Under the pieces are notes generated by a model. The model was not told the origin of the DNA. It did not search any database and saw only the letters and a program-made list of their open reading frames with translations. A DNA stretch of 27,812 nucleotides from Actinomycetota bacterium. GTDB lineage: Bacteria; Actinomycetota; Acidimicrobiia; Acidimicrobiales; JAHWKP01. Both the position numbers and the translations under genes were made by a program. Location of the stretch: the NCBI GenBank assembly GCA_019347775.1, contig JAHWKP010000004.1, positions 1-27,812 of the forward strand. The letters run 5' to 3'. Positions 1 through 8,625 of this stretch are shown here, in pieces; position 1 is the first letter of the stretch, and the number at the start of each line of letters is the position of its first letter.

Positions 1-1443
1 GATCACTGCGTCGACGGGCGCCAGTACGACCCGGCGTTCTATTACTACGCACCCGTCTGCGTCCCCAAGTTCACCGGCGACAACGGCGGCGCCACCTACC
101 GGGGCGTTACCAAGGACAAGATCAAGATCGTCCATTACACCGGCAACCTCGGCGAGGCGGTAGAAGCCCTGCTGCGCGCACAGGGCTCGGCGTCCGAGCG
201 ATCGGACAGAGATGCCTTCAGGCGTGCGGTCATGAATGTCATCAACGCCCGCTACGAGCTGTACGGCCGGAAGATCGAGATGGTCGAATGGGAGGGCCAG
301 TGCGCCGCCGTCCCGCCCGACTATCCCTGCCTCCGCAACGAAATGCGACAAATGGTGCAGAGGGAGAAGCCTTTCGCCGTCATCTGGGCGACGTCGCTCG
401 CCTCTCCCGCGTTCGACGAGTTGTCGGCTCTAAAGGTCGTGAATCTCGGCGGCTGGCACTTCCGCGACATCTTCAACCAGCAACGCCGGCCGTATCACTG
501 GGACGTGACGATGGGAGGCACCCAGTTGGTTCGACATGTGGGCGAGTGGTGGTGCAAGCGCATGCACGGCGGCAAGGCCCGCTACGCGGGCGAGACCGGC
601 AACGGTGAGGGCCAGAACCCGCCTTCGAACGACATCCGTAGCCGCACCCGTGTCCTCGGCGTCATCTCGACCGACGACCCTGAGAACAAGCTGGCGATCA
701 ATGACCTCAAAGCAGAACTCTCGAAGTGCGGCGCCACCGTCGCGCACGAGTACTACTACGCCCAGGACATCACCACGGCCGAGCAGCAACGTGACGCGGC
801 GGTGGACGAGATGCAGGAGAGCCCCGAGGCGACCACCATCATGTGCTTCTGCGACCTGGTCGCACCGATCTTCCTCTACGCCGAGTGTCAGGACCGCGGG
901 TACTACCCCGAGCACATCATCGTCGGCACAGGATTCATGGACGCAGACGCGGCCGCCCAGGCCTACGACAACACGCTGCCCCCGCAGGGGCACCAGTTCG
1001 AGAACGCCTTCGGACTCTCATCCATCGCCGCGCAGGAGCGTCGGGAATCCAACGACGCCAACCGCGTGTGGAAGGCGGGCGGCAACGAGGGCACGATTCC
1101 CACTCGCTACGGCGACGCGACACTGCATTGGAACTACTACGCCATGCTGGCGATGATGATTCAAGGTGCGGGTCCGAACCTCACCCCCGCAACCCTGGAG
1201 GCGGGCGCCTTCCGGCAGCCGGTGCGTGGTGCTGGAGTCAACAATCCGTTCGTGCAGCAGCGTTCGTTGAATCGCGGCGACTACACGTGGAATGACAACA
1301 TGCGTGAGGTGTACTGGAGTCCGAGCAAGCCGTCGTCGTTCAACGGAGAGAACGGCACCTACATAACCTTGAACAACAACCGGCGATTCAACATCGGCGA
1401 ATACCAGAGCGGGCCGTACACCATCCCCGAGAAGCCCCGTTGA
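1..1443 (+). CDS. Liv/HAAT-type ABC transporter substrate-binding protein (5' partial)
   Basis: The reading frame is open from base 1, so the start codon, signal peptide and N-terminus lie outside the window. An internal ATG at 232 is not a credible start, because family-like sequence precedes it, including a GVTKDKIKIVHY strand typical of the first beta-strand of type-I periplasmic binding proteins. About 480 residues are visible. Family knowledge: such proteins capture branched-chain amino acids, amides or related small molecules outside the membrane and deliver them to LivHM/LivFG. Several Cys residues and aromatic-rich stretches (for example HWNYYAMLAMM) occur. The permease fusion starts 12 nt after the stop, so this is the receptor of the same operon. 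The substrate cannot be read from the sequence. Confidence 0.85.
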   Translation, partial: DHCVDGRQYDPAFYYYAPVCVPKFTGDNGGATYRGVTKDKIKIVHYTGNLGEAVEALLRAQGSASERSDRDAFRRAVMNVINARYELYGRKIEMVEWEGQCAAVPPDYPCLRNEMRQMVQREKPFAVIWATSLASPAFDELSALKVVNLGGWHFRDIFNQQRRPYHWDVTMGGTQLVRHVGEWWCKRMHGGKARYAGETGNGEGQNPPSNDIRSRTRVLGVISTDDPENKLAINDLKAELSKCGATVAHEYYYAQDITTAEQQRDAAVDEMQESPEATTIMCFCDLVAPIFLYAECQDRGYYPEHIIVGTGFMDADAAAQAYDNTLPPQGHQFENAFGLSSIAAQERRESNDANRVWKAGGNEGTIPTRYGDATLHWNYYAMLAMMIQGAGPNLTPATLEAGAFRQPVRGAGVNNPFVQQRSLNRGDYTWNDNMREVYWSPSKPSSFNGENGTYITLNNNRRFNIGEYQSGPYTIPEKPR

Positions 1444-1455
1444 TCGGTTGAGTAG

Positions 1456-3651
1456 ATGAGTCTGGGGGGGCGGGCCGCCCTCGGGCCCGTGGATGCCGCG
1501 CTCGATGGAGCGCGCGCCGCGCTGGACAATCGACTCTCCGGTCCGATCATCAAGATCGCGGCCACGTTCCTCGGCGTCTTCGCGCTCTCGCGGGCTCTTT
1601 TCGGGACTCCGGTCCAGATCCTGTTCTTCGGGTCATGCCTCGGCGCGCTGTACGGCTTGATCGGCGCGTCGGTGATCCTCGTCTATCGCACGAACCGCAT
1701 CGTGAACTTCGCGGTGGCCGGCCTCGGCGCAGTCCCCGCCGTCTTGGCGATCCTGTTGATCGTCCTGAAGGGCTGGTCGTGGTACGTGGCCTTCCCACTC
1801 GCCTTGGTCGGCGGTGCTCTACTGGGCGCGGTAGTCGACATCGTTGTGATCAGAAGGTTTGCGACCGCGCCACGCTTGATACTGACGGTGGCGACGATCG
1901 GAATAGCCCAGCTTCTGGCCTACATCGGTTTCCTGATCCCCATCTGGCTCGGCACGGAGGGCAAGCCGATCTCAGTCATCCCCACCCCTTTCCGGGACTT
2001 CACCCTGACGCTGGGCAACGAGCGGTTCAGCGGCGACTACCCCTTCTCGCTGTTCGTCGTCGCGGTCGTGGTGGCAGCGCTGACGTTGTTCTTCCGCTAC
2101 ACCAGGATCGGCATCGCCCTACGGGCGTCGGCGGAAAATGCCGACCGCGCTTCCTTGCTAGGAATCCCGGTCCGCCGTGTCGGGACGGTCGCCTGGACTA
2201 TCGCCGCGACGCTGGCATCGATCACGATCTTCCTGCGCAGCACCCTGGTTGGTGTCCCGACCGACGGGAGCTTGGGGCCGACGGTGCTGTTGTACGCGCT
2301 GACGGCCGCCGTCATCGCCCGCATGGAGTCCATCCCGACCGCACTGGTCGCCGGCATGGCGATCGGGGTGCTGGCCCAGGCCTCGGTCTTCAGCACAGGC
2401 AGTGACACGCTGGCCGGAGCGATCATGCTCGTCGTCATTCTGGTGGCCCTGCTGGCGCAGCGGGGCAAGCTGTCGCGAGGTCAGGACACGGGCGTGAGCT
2501 CGTTCAAGGCGGTCCAGGAGTTCAAGGGCGTGCCCACCGAGTTGCGCAACGTCCCCGAGGTCGTGGGAGCGCGCACCGTGCTCGCACTGGTGGTAGCGGC
2601 TCTGGCTTTGGCCGGGCCTTACATAGTCGGTCTTGCGCAGGTGGGACTTCTCACGCTGATCGTCATCTACGCCATCGTGGCGGTTTCGCTCGTGGTGCTC
2701 ACGGGGTGGGCTGGGCAGATCAGTCTCGGCCAATTCGGAATAGTCGGCGTGGCCGCGGCGACGGCCGGCGGCCTCGCCGCCAACCACAACATCGACTTCT
2801 TTCTGACCCTCTTCGCCGGTATCGCCGCCGGCACCGTGGCGGCCGTTCTGATCGGGTTGCCCGCGTTGCGCGTCCAGGGCCTGTTCTTGGCCGTGACGAC
2901 GCTGGCCTTCGCTCAGGCGGTGTCGGGTTATCTGCTCAACGCGAGCTATCCCATCGGCGAAGCGTTGCTTCCGGACAGCGGCAACCGGATAGTGCGGCCG
3001 GTTCTGTGGGGAAGAATCGATCTGGCGAGCGATCGCGCCTACTACTACCTCTGTCTCGCCTTCCTGGGGATCGTCCTCCTCGCCGCTTCGGCCTATCGCC
3101 GGAACCGGGCTGGGCGGGTCCTGATCGCGGTCCGCGACAATCCCCGGGCCGCGCCTAGCTATTCGATCAACCTGGCGCGGAGCCGCCTGGCGGCCTTTGC
3201 GGTCTCTGGTGCGCTCGCGTCGGTCGGCGGTGTACTCCTCGGCTACCAGCTCGGGGCCATCGACCGCGTTACCTACGGAGTGGGCAGCAGCCTGGAGATC
3301 TTCATCATCGCGGTCGTCGGCGGTCTGACATCGCTGCCGGGCGCGATCATGGGCGCCGCCGCCATCCAGTCGATCAAGTTCTTCGGCGAATCACAGATCG
3401 AGAACCTGTCGCTTCTGGTGACCGGTCCCGGGATTCTGGTCATCCTGCTCTTTCTTCCGGGTGGGTTCGGCGAGGCCTTCTACCGGACGCGCGACTCCTA
3501 TCTTCGGTGGGTTGCGAGCCGCCGGGGCATAGAAGTCCCATCACTGGTCGCCGACCGACTCGTGCACGAGGCTGACGACGATCACATCATCCGTGACGCC
3601 GAGGAGACCACCGAGGTCCTCGAAGAAGAGGAACTGGCAGGCGTCCGGTGA
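1456..3651 (+). CDS. LivH-LivM fused branched-chain amino-acid-type ABC permease
   Basis: This 731-residue protein is about twice the length of a single LivH or LivM. Residues ~45-335 read as LivH, with an ALYGLIGASVILVYRTNRIVNFA core. After a short hydrophilic joint (~335-370), residues ~370-685 read as LivM, with VVLTGWAGQISLGQFGIVGV and VRDNPRAAPSYSINLARSRL, the latter resembling the cytoplasmic loop that contacts the ATPase. Both halves are strongly hydrophobic with many membrane spans. The last ~30 residues are acidic (EETTEVLEEEELAG). One polypeptide would therefore supply both membrane subunits of a HAAT-family importer. The stop overlaps the next start (GTGA at 3648-3651), indicating translational coupling. 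No clear Shine-Dalgarno precedes the ATG. Fused LivHM proteins are known in actinobacteria; the substrate is unknown. Confidence 0.87.
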   Translation: MSLGGRAALGPVDAALDGARAALDNRLSGPIIKIAATFLGVFALSRALFGTPVQILFFGSCLGALYGLIGASVILVYRTNRIVNFAVAGLGAVPAVLAILLIVLKGWSWYVAFPLALVGGALLGAVVDIVVIRRFATAPRLILTVATIGIAQLLAYIGFLIPIWLGTEGKPISVIPTPFRDFTLTLGNERFSGDYPFSLFVVAVVVAALTLFFRYTRIGIALRASAENADRASLLGIPVRRVGTVAWTIAATLASITIFLRSTLVGVPTDGSLGPTVLLYALTAAVIARMESIPTALVAGMAIGVLAQASVFSTGSDTLAGAIMLVVILVALLAQRGKLSRGQDTGVSSFKAVQEFKGVPTELRNVPEVVGARTVLALVVAALALAGPYIVGLAQVGLLTLIVIYAIVAVSLVVLTGWAGQISLGQFGIVGVAAATAGGLAANHNIDFFLTLFAGIAAGTVAAVLIGLPALRVQGLFLAVTTLAFAQAVSGYLLNASYPIGEALLPDSGNRIVRPVLWGRIDLASDRAYYYLCLAFLGIVLLAASAYRRNRAGRVLIAVRDNPRAAPSYSINLARSRLAAFAVSGALASVGGVLLGYQLGAIDRVTYGVGSSLEIFIIAVVGGLTSLPGAIMGAAAIQSIKFFGESQIENLSLLVTGPGILVILLFLPGGFGEAFYRTRDSYLRWVASRRGIEVPSLVADRLVHEADDDHIIRDAEETTEVLEEEELAGVR

Positions 3652-6600
3652 GCGTCGCCCTCGAAGAACCCCGCACGCGGCGCAAGTCCCTCAAGGCTCT
3701 CACCGGTGGGGCCAGCCTGGTCCCGCTGGCGGTGCTCTTCTCGCTCAACTTCGTCGACGAATTCGACCGCGTGGCCTTCGCGGCGTTGGCCCCCGAGATC
3801 CGTGACGCTTTCAATCTCTCCGACGAGGGCATCTCGACCCTGCGGGCGATCGCGAGCGTGTTGGCGCTGTTCGCGGCGTTGCCGATCGGCATTCTGGCCG
3901 ACCGCTTCAACCGGGTCCGGATATCGATCGTGGCCGGCGTCGCATGGGGAATCGCGGCGGTGCTCACTGGTGTCGTCCCCGCACTCATCCTTCTGTACGT
4001 CGTCCGCTTCTTCTCGGGAGTGGGCCGCATCTCCAACGAAGCTGTCCATCCGAGCCTCCTGGCCGACTATTACCCCCGCAAGGCCCACCCGCGGATATTC
4101 GGCATCCACCGCATGGCCAATGCCACTGCGCCCGTGGCCGGCGTCATCGCCGGATACGTGGGCGCGACGTGGGGATGGCAGACCGCCTTCTTCGTGCTGG
4201 CGGCACCGACCGCGGTCACGTTGGCCATCGCCGCCCGGCTGCGCGAGCCAGCGAGGGGGGAGAGCATCGACGCGGAGCTGGCGATCGCTCAGGCGGGCGA
4301 AAAGGCTGTCCCGTTCGCCGAGGCCCGGCGCCAGCTCTTCGCGGTACCGACCCTGCGCCGGCTCTGGATCGGCGCTTTCTTCTTCGGGCTCGGGACGCTG
4401 CAACTCGACACCCTGCTCAGTCTGTTCTTCGAGAAGGTCTACGGGTTCGACGCCTTGGGACGTGGATGGGTGCAGTTCGTCTTCGGCGCCGGAACGGTCG
4501 CGGGGCTCGTCGCCGGCTCTCGGTTCGCCAATCGGGCTGTCGCCGATGGCCGGCGCAGTCGTCTACCTACGGTGGTCGGAGCCGCGACCATTCCCTTCTT
4601 CATCGGGCTGCTGATGCTCGCCGCCAGCCCGATTGCCGCCGTGGGTCTACTGGGCGCCTTCCTGGTCTCGGCCGGCAATGGCTTCTATCAGCCGGCCTAT
4701 TACACGGTGGTCGGCACGGTCGCTCCGCCTCGCGTGCGCAGCCAGTCGTACGCGTGGGCGATTCTGATCTTCGGTTCGGGCGGCCTGAGCTACCTGCTCG
4801 TCTTCGGCGCCTTCGGTGGAGAAGACGGGTCTTACCGCGGGCTCGCCGTCGCCCTCGCCCTCATAACGTCGATCGCCGGAGTGGCCGCTGCGTCGGCATC
4901 GAAGTTCTTCGAACGTGACGCCGACCAGGCGGCCGCCACATTGGCCACCGCCGCCCGGCTCAACGAGGAGCGAGAAGCCGGTGGTTCGGCCCTGCTCGTG
5001 TGTCGGGGCGTCGATGTGGCCTATGACAACGTCCAGGTCCTTTTCGGCGTGGACCTCGACGTCAACGAAGGCGAGATAGTCGCGCTCCTCGGGACGAATG
5101 GCGCCGGCAAGTCGACGCTCCTGAAGGCGATCTCGGGACTCGTCGAACCGATCGGTGGAAGCATCTTCTTCGACGGCCGGGACATGACCCACGCCGATGC
5201 CGTGACCGCAGCACGTGCCGGGATCGTCCAGGTGCCGGGAGGCAAGGCGGTGTTCCCGACCCTCACCGTCGCCGAGCATTTCCGAGCCTCGACGTGGCTC
5301 TACGCCGACGAGTCCAAGGAAGCGATCGACGCCCGGGTGGCCAAGGTCCTGGACATGTTCCCGCGGCTTTCGGAGCGGTGGGACCAGATGGCCGGTGACA
5401 TGTCCGGTGGCGAACAGCAGCAACTGGCACTCGGTATGGCTTTCGTGGCCAATCCGAAGCTGCTGATCATCGACGAACTGAGCCTCGGCCTGGCACCGAC
5501 GGTGGTGGAGCAACTCCTGGGCATCGTGCGCGCCATCCACGCGGAGGGATGCACGGTGATCCTGGTCGAGCAGTCGGTCAACATCGCCCTGACCATCGCG
5601 CAGCGGGCGTACTTCATGGAGAAAGGAGAGGTGCGCTTCTCAGGGCCGACCGCTGACCTCCTCGCCCGCGGCGACATCCTCCGAAGTGTCTTCCTCGAGG
5701 GCGCGGCCTCAGGCGGGTCTCGGAGCGCAGGCCGCCCGGGGGCTCCGGCCGGGGTCGGGGGCGCTCCCTCCGGCGACCGTCCTCCCGCTCCTTCGGAGCG
5801 CTCGGACCCTCACCGCCAGCGACGTCGCCTCCGGGACACCCCCGACCCCGACCCCCCTGTCCTTGAAGTGATTGGGCTCACGAAACGGTTCGGGGGGATC
5901 ACTGCGGTCGATGACGTCTCGTTCGCCCTCCGAGATGGGGAGATATTGGGGCTGATTGGGCCGAATGGGGCGGGGAAGACGACGATCTTTGACCTCATCT
6001 CGGGGTTGTTGCCTGCGGACGCCGGACGCATCTTCTTCAAGGGGGTGGATATCAGCGATTGGAGTCCGGACCGGCGCGCCGCTCTCGGTCTCGGTCGCAG
6101 CTTCCAGGACGCCCGCATTTTCCCGAGCCTCACCGTCGTGGAGAACATCGCCATCGGCCTCGAGCGTCATCTCGAAGTGCGCGACCACCTGTCCTCGGTA
6201 CTCGATCTGCCCGCCGCGCAGGAGACCGAGGAGGACGTGGCCTTTACGGTCGACGACCTCATCGAGTTGATGAACCTCGGCGCCTACCAGGACAAGTTCG
6301 TGTCGGAGCTCTCCACCGGTAGCCGCCGCATCGTGGACCTGGCGTGCATCCTGGCTCAGGACCCCCAGGTGCTGATGCTCGACGAGCCCTCTGGCGGCGT
6401 GGCCCAGAAGGAGACCGAGGCGCTCGGCCCGCTCCTGCTCCGCATCGTCGAGCGCACCGGCTGCTCGGTGCTCGTCATCGAGCACGACATGCCGCTGATT
6501 ACGACCGTGTCGGACCAGATCCTGGCCTTGGAGCTGGGGGCGACGATCGTGCTCGATACCCCCGAGCGGGTAGTAAACGACCCCAGGGTGATCTCGTCAT

Positions 6601-6770
6601 ACCTGGGCGGAGACGTAGATGTCATAAACCGCTCGGGTGCTCTCGCCGATGCGAACGGTGCGGCCCCGACCCCGAGGCGGAAAAGATCCTCGAAGAAGGT
6701 GGCCACGAAGAAGGTAGCGACTAAGAAGAAGGCGGTGCCCGGCAAGGCCGGCCCCCGGGCGCGAACATAG
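3648..6770 (+). CDS. MFS transporter - LivF ATPase - LivG ATPase triple fusion
   Basis: This is one 1040-residue ORF. Residues ~15-425 are an MFS fold: motif-A-like GILADRFNRVR near 81-91, a central hydrophilic loop, then further membrane segments. Residues ~450-680 are a LivF ATPase: Walker A GTNGAGKST near 481, signature MSGGEQQQ near 585, Walker B LLIIDE near 605, and ILVEQS as the H-loop region without His. Residues ~680-745 are a Pro/Arg/Gly-rich linker. Residues ~745-985 are a LivG ATPase: Walker A GPNGAGKTT near 769, a degenerate LSTGSRR signature near 887, Walker B VLMLDEPSGG near 907, and VIEHDM. The tail (~1008-1040) is Lys/Ala-rich with repeated KKVAT. GTG at 3648 overlaps the livHM stop. 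LivF and LivG clearly serve the adjacent permease; the role of the MFS part is unknown. Confidence 0.85.
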   Translation: MSVALEEPRTRRKSLKALTGGASLVPLAVLFSLNFVDEFDRVAFAALAPEIRDAFNLSDEGISTLRAIASVLALFAALPIGILADRFNRVRISIVAGVAWGIAAVLTGVVPALILLYVVRFFSGVGRISNEAVHPSLLADYYPRKAHPRIFGIHRMANATAPVAGVIAGYVGATWGWQTAFFVLAAPTAVTLAIAARLREPARGESIDAELAIAQAGEKAVPFAEARRQLFAVPTLRRLWIGAFFFGLGTLQLDTLLSLFFEKVYGFDALGRGWVQFVFGAGTVAGLVAGSRFANRAVADGRRSRLPTVVGAATIPFFIGLLMLAASPIAAVGLLGAFLVSAGNGFYQPAYYTVVGTVAPPRVRSQSYAWAILIFGSGGLSYLLVFGAFGGEDGSYRGLAVALALITSIAGVAAASASKFFERDADQAAATLATAARLNEEREAGGSALLVCRGVDVAYDNVQVLFGVDLDVNEGEIVALLGTNGAGKSTLLKAISGLVEPIGGSIFFDGRDMTHADAVTAARAGIVQVPGGKAVFPTLTVAEHFRASTWLYADESKEAIDARVAKVLDMFPRLSERWDQMAGDMSGGEQQQLALGMAFVANPKLLIIDELSLGLAPTVVEQLLGIVRAIHAEGCTVILVEQSVNIALTIAQRAYFMEKGEVRFSGPTADLLARGDILRSVFLEGAASGGSRSAGRPGAPAGVGGAPSGDRPPAPSERSDPHRQRRRLRDTPDPDPPVLEVIGLTKRFGGITAVDDVSFALRDGEILGLIGPNGAGKTTIFDLISGLLPADAGRIFFKGVDISDWSPDRRAALGLGRSFQDARIFPSLTVVENIAIGLERHLEVRDHLSSVLDLPAAQETEEDVAFTVDDLIELMNLGAYQDKFVSELSTGSRRIVDLACILAQDPQVLMLDEPSGGVAQKETEALGPLLLRIVERTGCSVLVIEHDMPLITTVSDQILALELGATIVLDTPERVVNDPRVISSYLGGDVDVINRSGALADANGAAPTPRRKRSSKKVATKKVATKKKAVPGKAGPRART
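5751..5849. repeat. GC-rich imperfect palindrome in the LivF-LivG linker
   Basis: The left arm (5751-5777) and right arm (5824-5849) are imperfect reverse complements. They share an 11-base match (GGGGTCGGGGG against CCCCCGACCCC) and end in GGCGAC/GTCGCC. At the apex a perfect 6-bp hairpin, CGCTCC-TTC-GGAGCG, lies at 5786-5800. The element is translated in frame as low-complexity Pro/Arg/Gly/Ser sequence and lies exactly between two ATPase domains that are normally separate genes. It could be an inserted REP-like palindrome or simply a GC-rich linker. No second copy was noticed in this window. Confidence 0.5.
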
Positions 6771-6778
6771 AGGTGATG

Positions 6779-7783
6779 ATGCGAAGGCTCAGGGGGATCG
6801 TGACAATGGCGGCAGGGGTCTCCTTGCTGGCCGGCTCCGGGGCACTCGGCTCGACGACTGTCGGTGCTGAGGCGGTGCTCGAAAACTACGGCTGGTGGTA
6901 CAAGGCGAACCAGTTCCCAGACGACTTCGCGACGCCGCCGGCACCCCCGGCGCCGCCTGGAGCTTCCTCGGATGGTTTATACATCGCTCGAGATCCAAGT
7001 GGTCCCTTCGCCCTCGGTGCGGTGCGTTATGTCGCCGAGGGTCCGGGAACCCTGACCTTGGAGTTCTCCGAAGACGGCCAGAGCGGGATCCCGTCCATCG
7101 GTGCTTGCGTGGCGCTGACAACTTGGGATGGCGCTTCAGCTGGTCGCTGGGACGCCCGACCGGAGTACGACTGCGTCAACCAGGCCGAAGGCGTGGTCTC
7201 GGAAGACGGCGCCACCATGACTTTCGAGGTCACCCCGACCCTTCAGCGCGTGCTCGGCGTATATGACCTGGCTCTCGTGCCGCAAGGGCCGGTGCCATTC
7301 ACCGCGAGCTTCAACGCGCCGCGAGGATCCAGCATGGTCACCGAGGGTGGCGGCAGCGAAGAGGCGTTCCCCTCGACTAGCGAGCCGCCGGCCCAGCAGG
7401 AGCCGGCCGGCTTTGGAGGAGGCGATCAGTTCGGCTCGTTCGACACGACGTTCCCGGTTATCGACGAATCCCGCAGCACCACCGCTGCCCCCGGAGTGGC
7501 TCCGCCACCGACAGCCGACGTCCCGATCAGGTCCGGCGCCCAGCCGGTTGCGGTCACTCGCCCGCTGGCTCTGCCGGACGACCGCAATGAGCGCATGGCT
7601 GCAGTGGCCGGACTGGCGCTGCTGTTACTCGGCGCCTGGTGGTTCGGTGGCCGCACCGTGCGGCCGCCGCGGTTGCTCGGCTCGGTGGCCGGTCGGGCCC
7701 GGGCTCTGGAGGTGAGCGCGGAATCCGCGCCCTCAGGGCCAGTGCGAGGCATCGGACGTTTTGCCCGGCCCCGATCGAGCTGA
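6779..7783 (+). CDS. Secreted protein with C-terminal membrane anchor, function unknown
   Basis: A signal peptide is visible (basic start, then a hydrophobic core ending near VGAEA). An extracellular part of ~170 residues follows, containing two Cys near ACVALTTWD and YDCVNQ that may form a disulphide. Then comes a Pro/Ser/Thr/Gly-rich stretch, and one C-terminal membrane segment (MAAVAGLALLLLGAWWFGG) followed by a basic cytoplasmic tail. Three starts are in frame: GTG 6773, ATG 6776 and ATG 6779. ATG 6779 is preferred because AGAGG at 6769-6773 then sits 5 nt upstream. It begins 8 nt after the fused transporter gene, so it probably belongs to the Liv operon and may be an accessory surface factor (inference). 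I recognise no family. Its stop is 2 nt from the stop of the convergent btuD gene. Confidence 0.7.
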   Translation: MRRLRGIVTMAAGVSLLAGSGALGSTTVGAEAVLENYGWWYKANQFPDDFATPPAPPAPPGASSDGLYIARDPSGPFALGAVRYVAEGPGTLTLEFSEDGQSGIPSIGACVALTTWDGASAGRWDARPEYDCVNQAEGVVSEDGATMTFEVTPTLQRVLGVYDLALVPQGPVPFTASFNAPRGSSMVTEGGGSEEAFPSTSEPPAQQEPAGFGGGDQFGSFDTTFPVIDESRSTTAAPGVAPPPTADVPIRSGAQPVAVTRPLALPDDRNERMAAVAGLALLLLGAWWFGGRTVRPPRLLGSVAGRARALEVSAESAPSGPVRGIGRFARPRSS

Positions 7784-7785
7784 GT

Positions 7786-8625
7786 TCAGTCTCGCCGTCG
7801 CCTGGCCGGCGACACCACCACGCCCCTGGCTCCGTTGGGGGCAGCGGTAATGGTCACGCGGGCGCGGTAATGCAGCGCCAGACGGCGCTCGGTTAGAACC
7901 TCAGACGGCGTGCCGCGGGCAACCACGCGTCCTTGGTCGAGCATCACGAGAGACTCGGCGTATTGCGAGGCCATGGTGAGGTCGTGTATCGCCGACAGAA
8001 CCGTGATCCTGGAGTCGACCCGGAGCCGGTCGACCAGATCGAGCACCTCTTGGGCATGACCGAGATCGAGGCCGCTTGTCGGCTCGTCCAGCAGCAACAC
8101 TGGTGCCTCCTGAGCCAGTGCCCTCGCCAGAACGACGCGCCTACGTTCACCGCCTGAGAGCGTTTCCACGGGGCGAGCCCGGAACTCGTCGAGTTCGAGT
8201 CGGTGAAGGACTCGTGAGACGACCTCCATGTCGTGCGGGCCTTCCACGCTGAAGAATCCAATGTGGGGATTGCGACCGAGAAGCACGTAGTCCTCCACTG
8301 TGATCCCCGCCGGGATAAGCGGATCCTGAGGGACGTAGGCCATGGAAAGGGCCCGCTTGGATGGAGTCAGAGTCGTTACGTCGGTGCCGAGCAGTTCGAT
8401 CCGTCCCGCCGTCAATGGACAAAGAGCGCTAGACGCCCGCAGCACGGTCGTCTTGCCTGCGCCGTTCGGGCCGATCAGCGCGACCCACGCACCTCGCTCG
8501 ACCTCCAGCTCCACCGAATCGAGAACCAAGTGGTCACCTAGGCGCACCGATATGTCCGCGACGCGCAGCGCTGGGCCGGTGCCCCCGATCGTCGGCGAAG
8601 ACAGCTCGCGCAACGACCGCTTCAT
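7786..8625 (-). CDS. btuD: Cobalamin ABC transporter ATP-binding protein
   Basis: This is a FecE/BtuD-type ATPase of ~279 residues starting at MKRSLREL. The motifs are Walker A GPNGAGKTT, Q-loop YVPQD, signature LSGGERRR, Walker B VLLLDEPTSGLD and an H-loop in SAIHDLTMA. All catalytic motifs are intact, so it should hydrolyse ATP to drive uptake through the BtuC permease. The frame is open about 57 codons further upstream, but that stretch is Arg/Gly-rich and overlaps the btuC 3' end. ATG 8625 overlaps the btuC stop as ATGA, which decides the start. It is the third gene of the btuF-btuC-btuD unit. On family motifs alone it could serve siderophore or haem uptake; the upstream cobalamin riboswitch favours vitamin B12 or corrinoids. 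Confidence 0.87.
   Translation of the reverse strand: MKRSLRELSSPTIGGTGPALRVADISVRLGDHLVLDSVELEVERGAWVALIGPNGAGKTTVLRASSALCPLTAGRIELLGTDVTTLTPSKRALSMAYVPQDPLIPAGITVEDYVLLGRNPHIGFFSVEGPHDMEVVSRVLHRLELDEFRARPVETLSGGERRRVVLARALAQEAPVLLLDEPTSGLDLGHAQEVLDLVDRLRVDSRITVLSAIHDLTMASQYAESLVMLDQGRVVARGTPSEVLTERRLALHYRARVTITAAPNGARGVVVSPARRRRD

Noticed and set aside
232..240. ATG 232 as the start of the substrate-binding protein
   Set aside because: The frame is open to base 1 and the preceding residues are homologous in style to the N-terminal lobe of the family.
3582..4403. - strand open frame (273 codons) opposite the MFS region
   Set aside because: Charged low-complexity translation with no motif; the + strand frame has clear MFS character.
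7797..7813. Small hairpin GTCGCC-TGGCC-GGCGAC near the convergent stops at 7783/7786 as a terminator
   Set aside because: Only 6 bp, inside the btuD coding region and without a U-tract; too common in GC-rich DNA to call.
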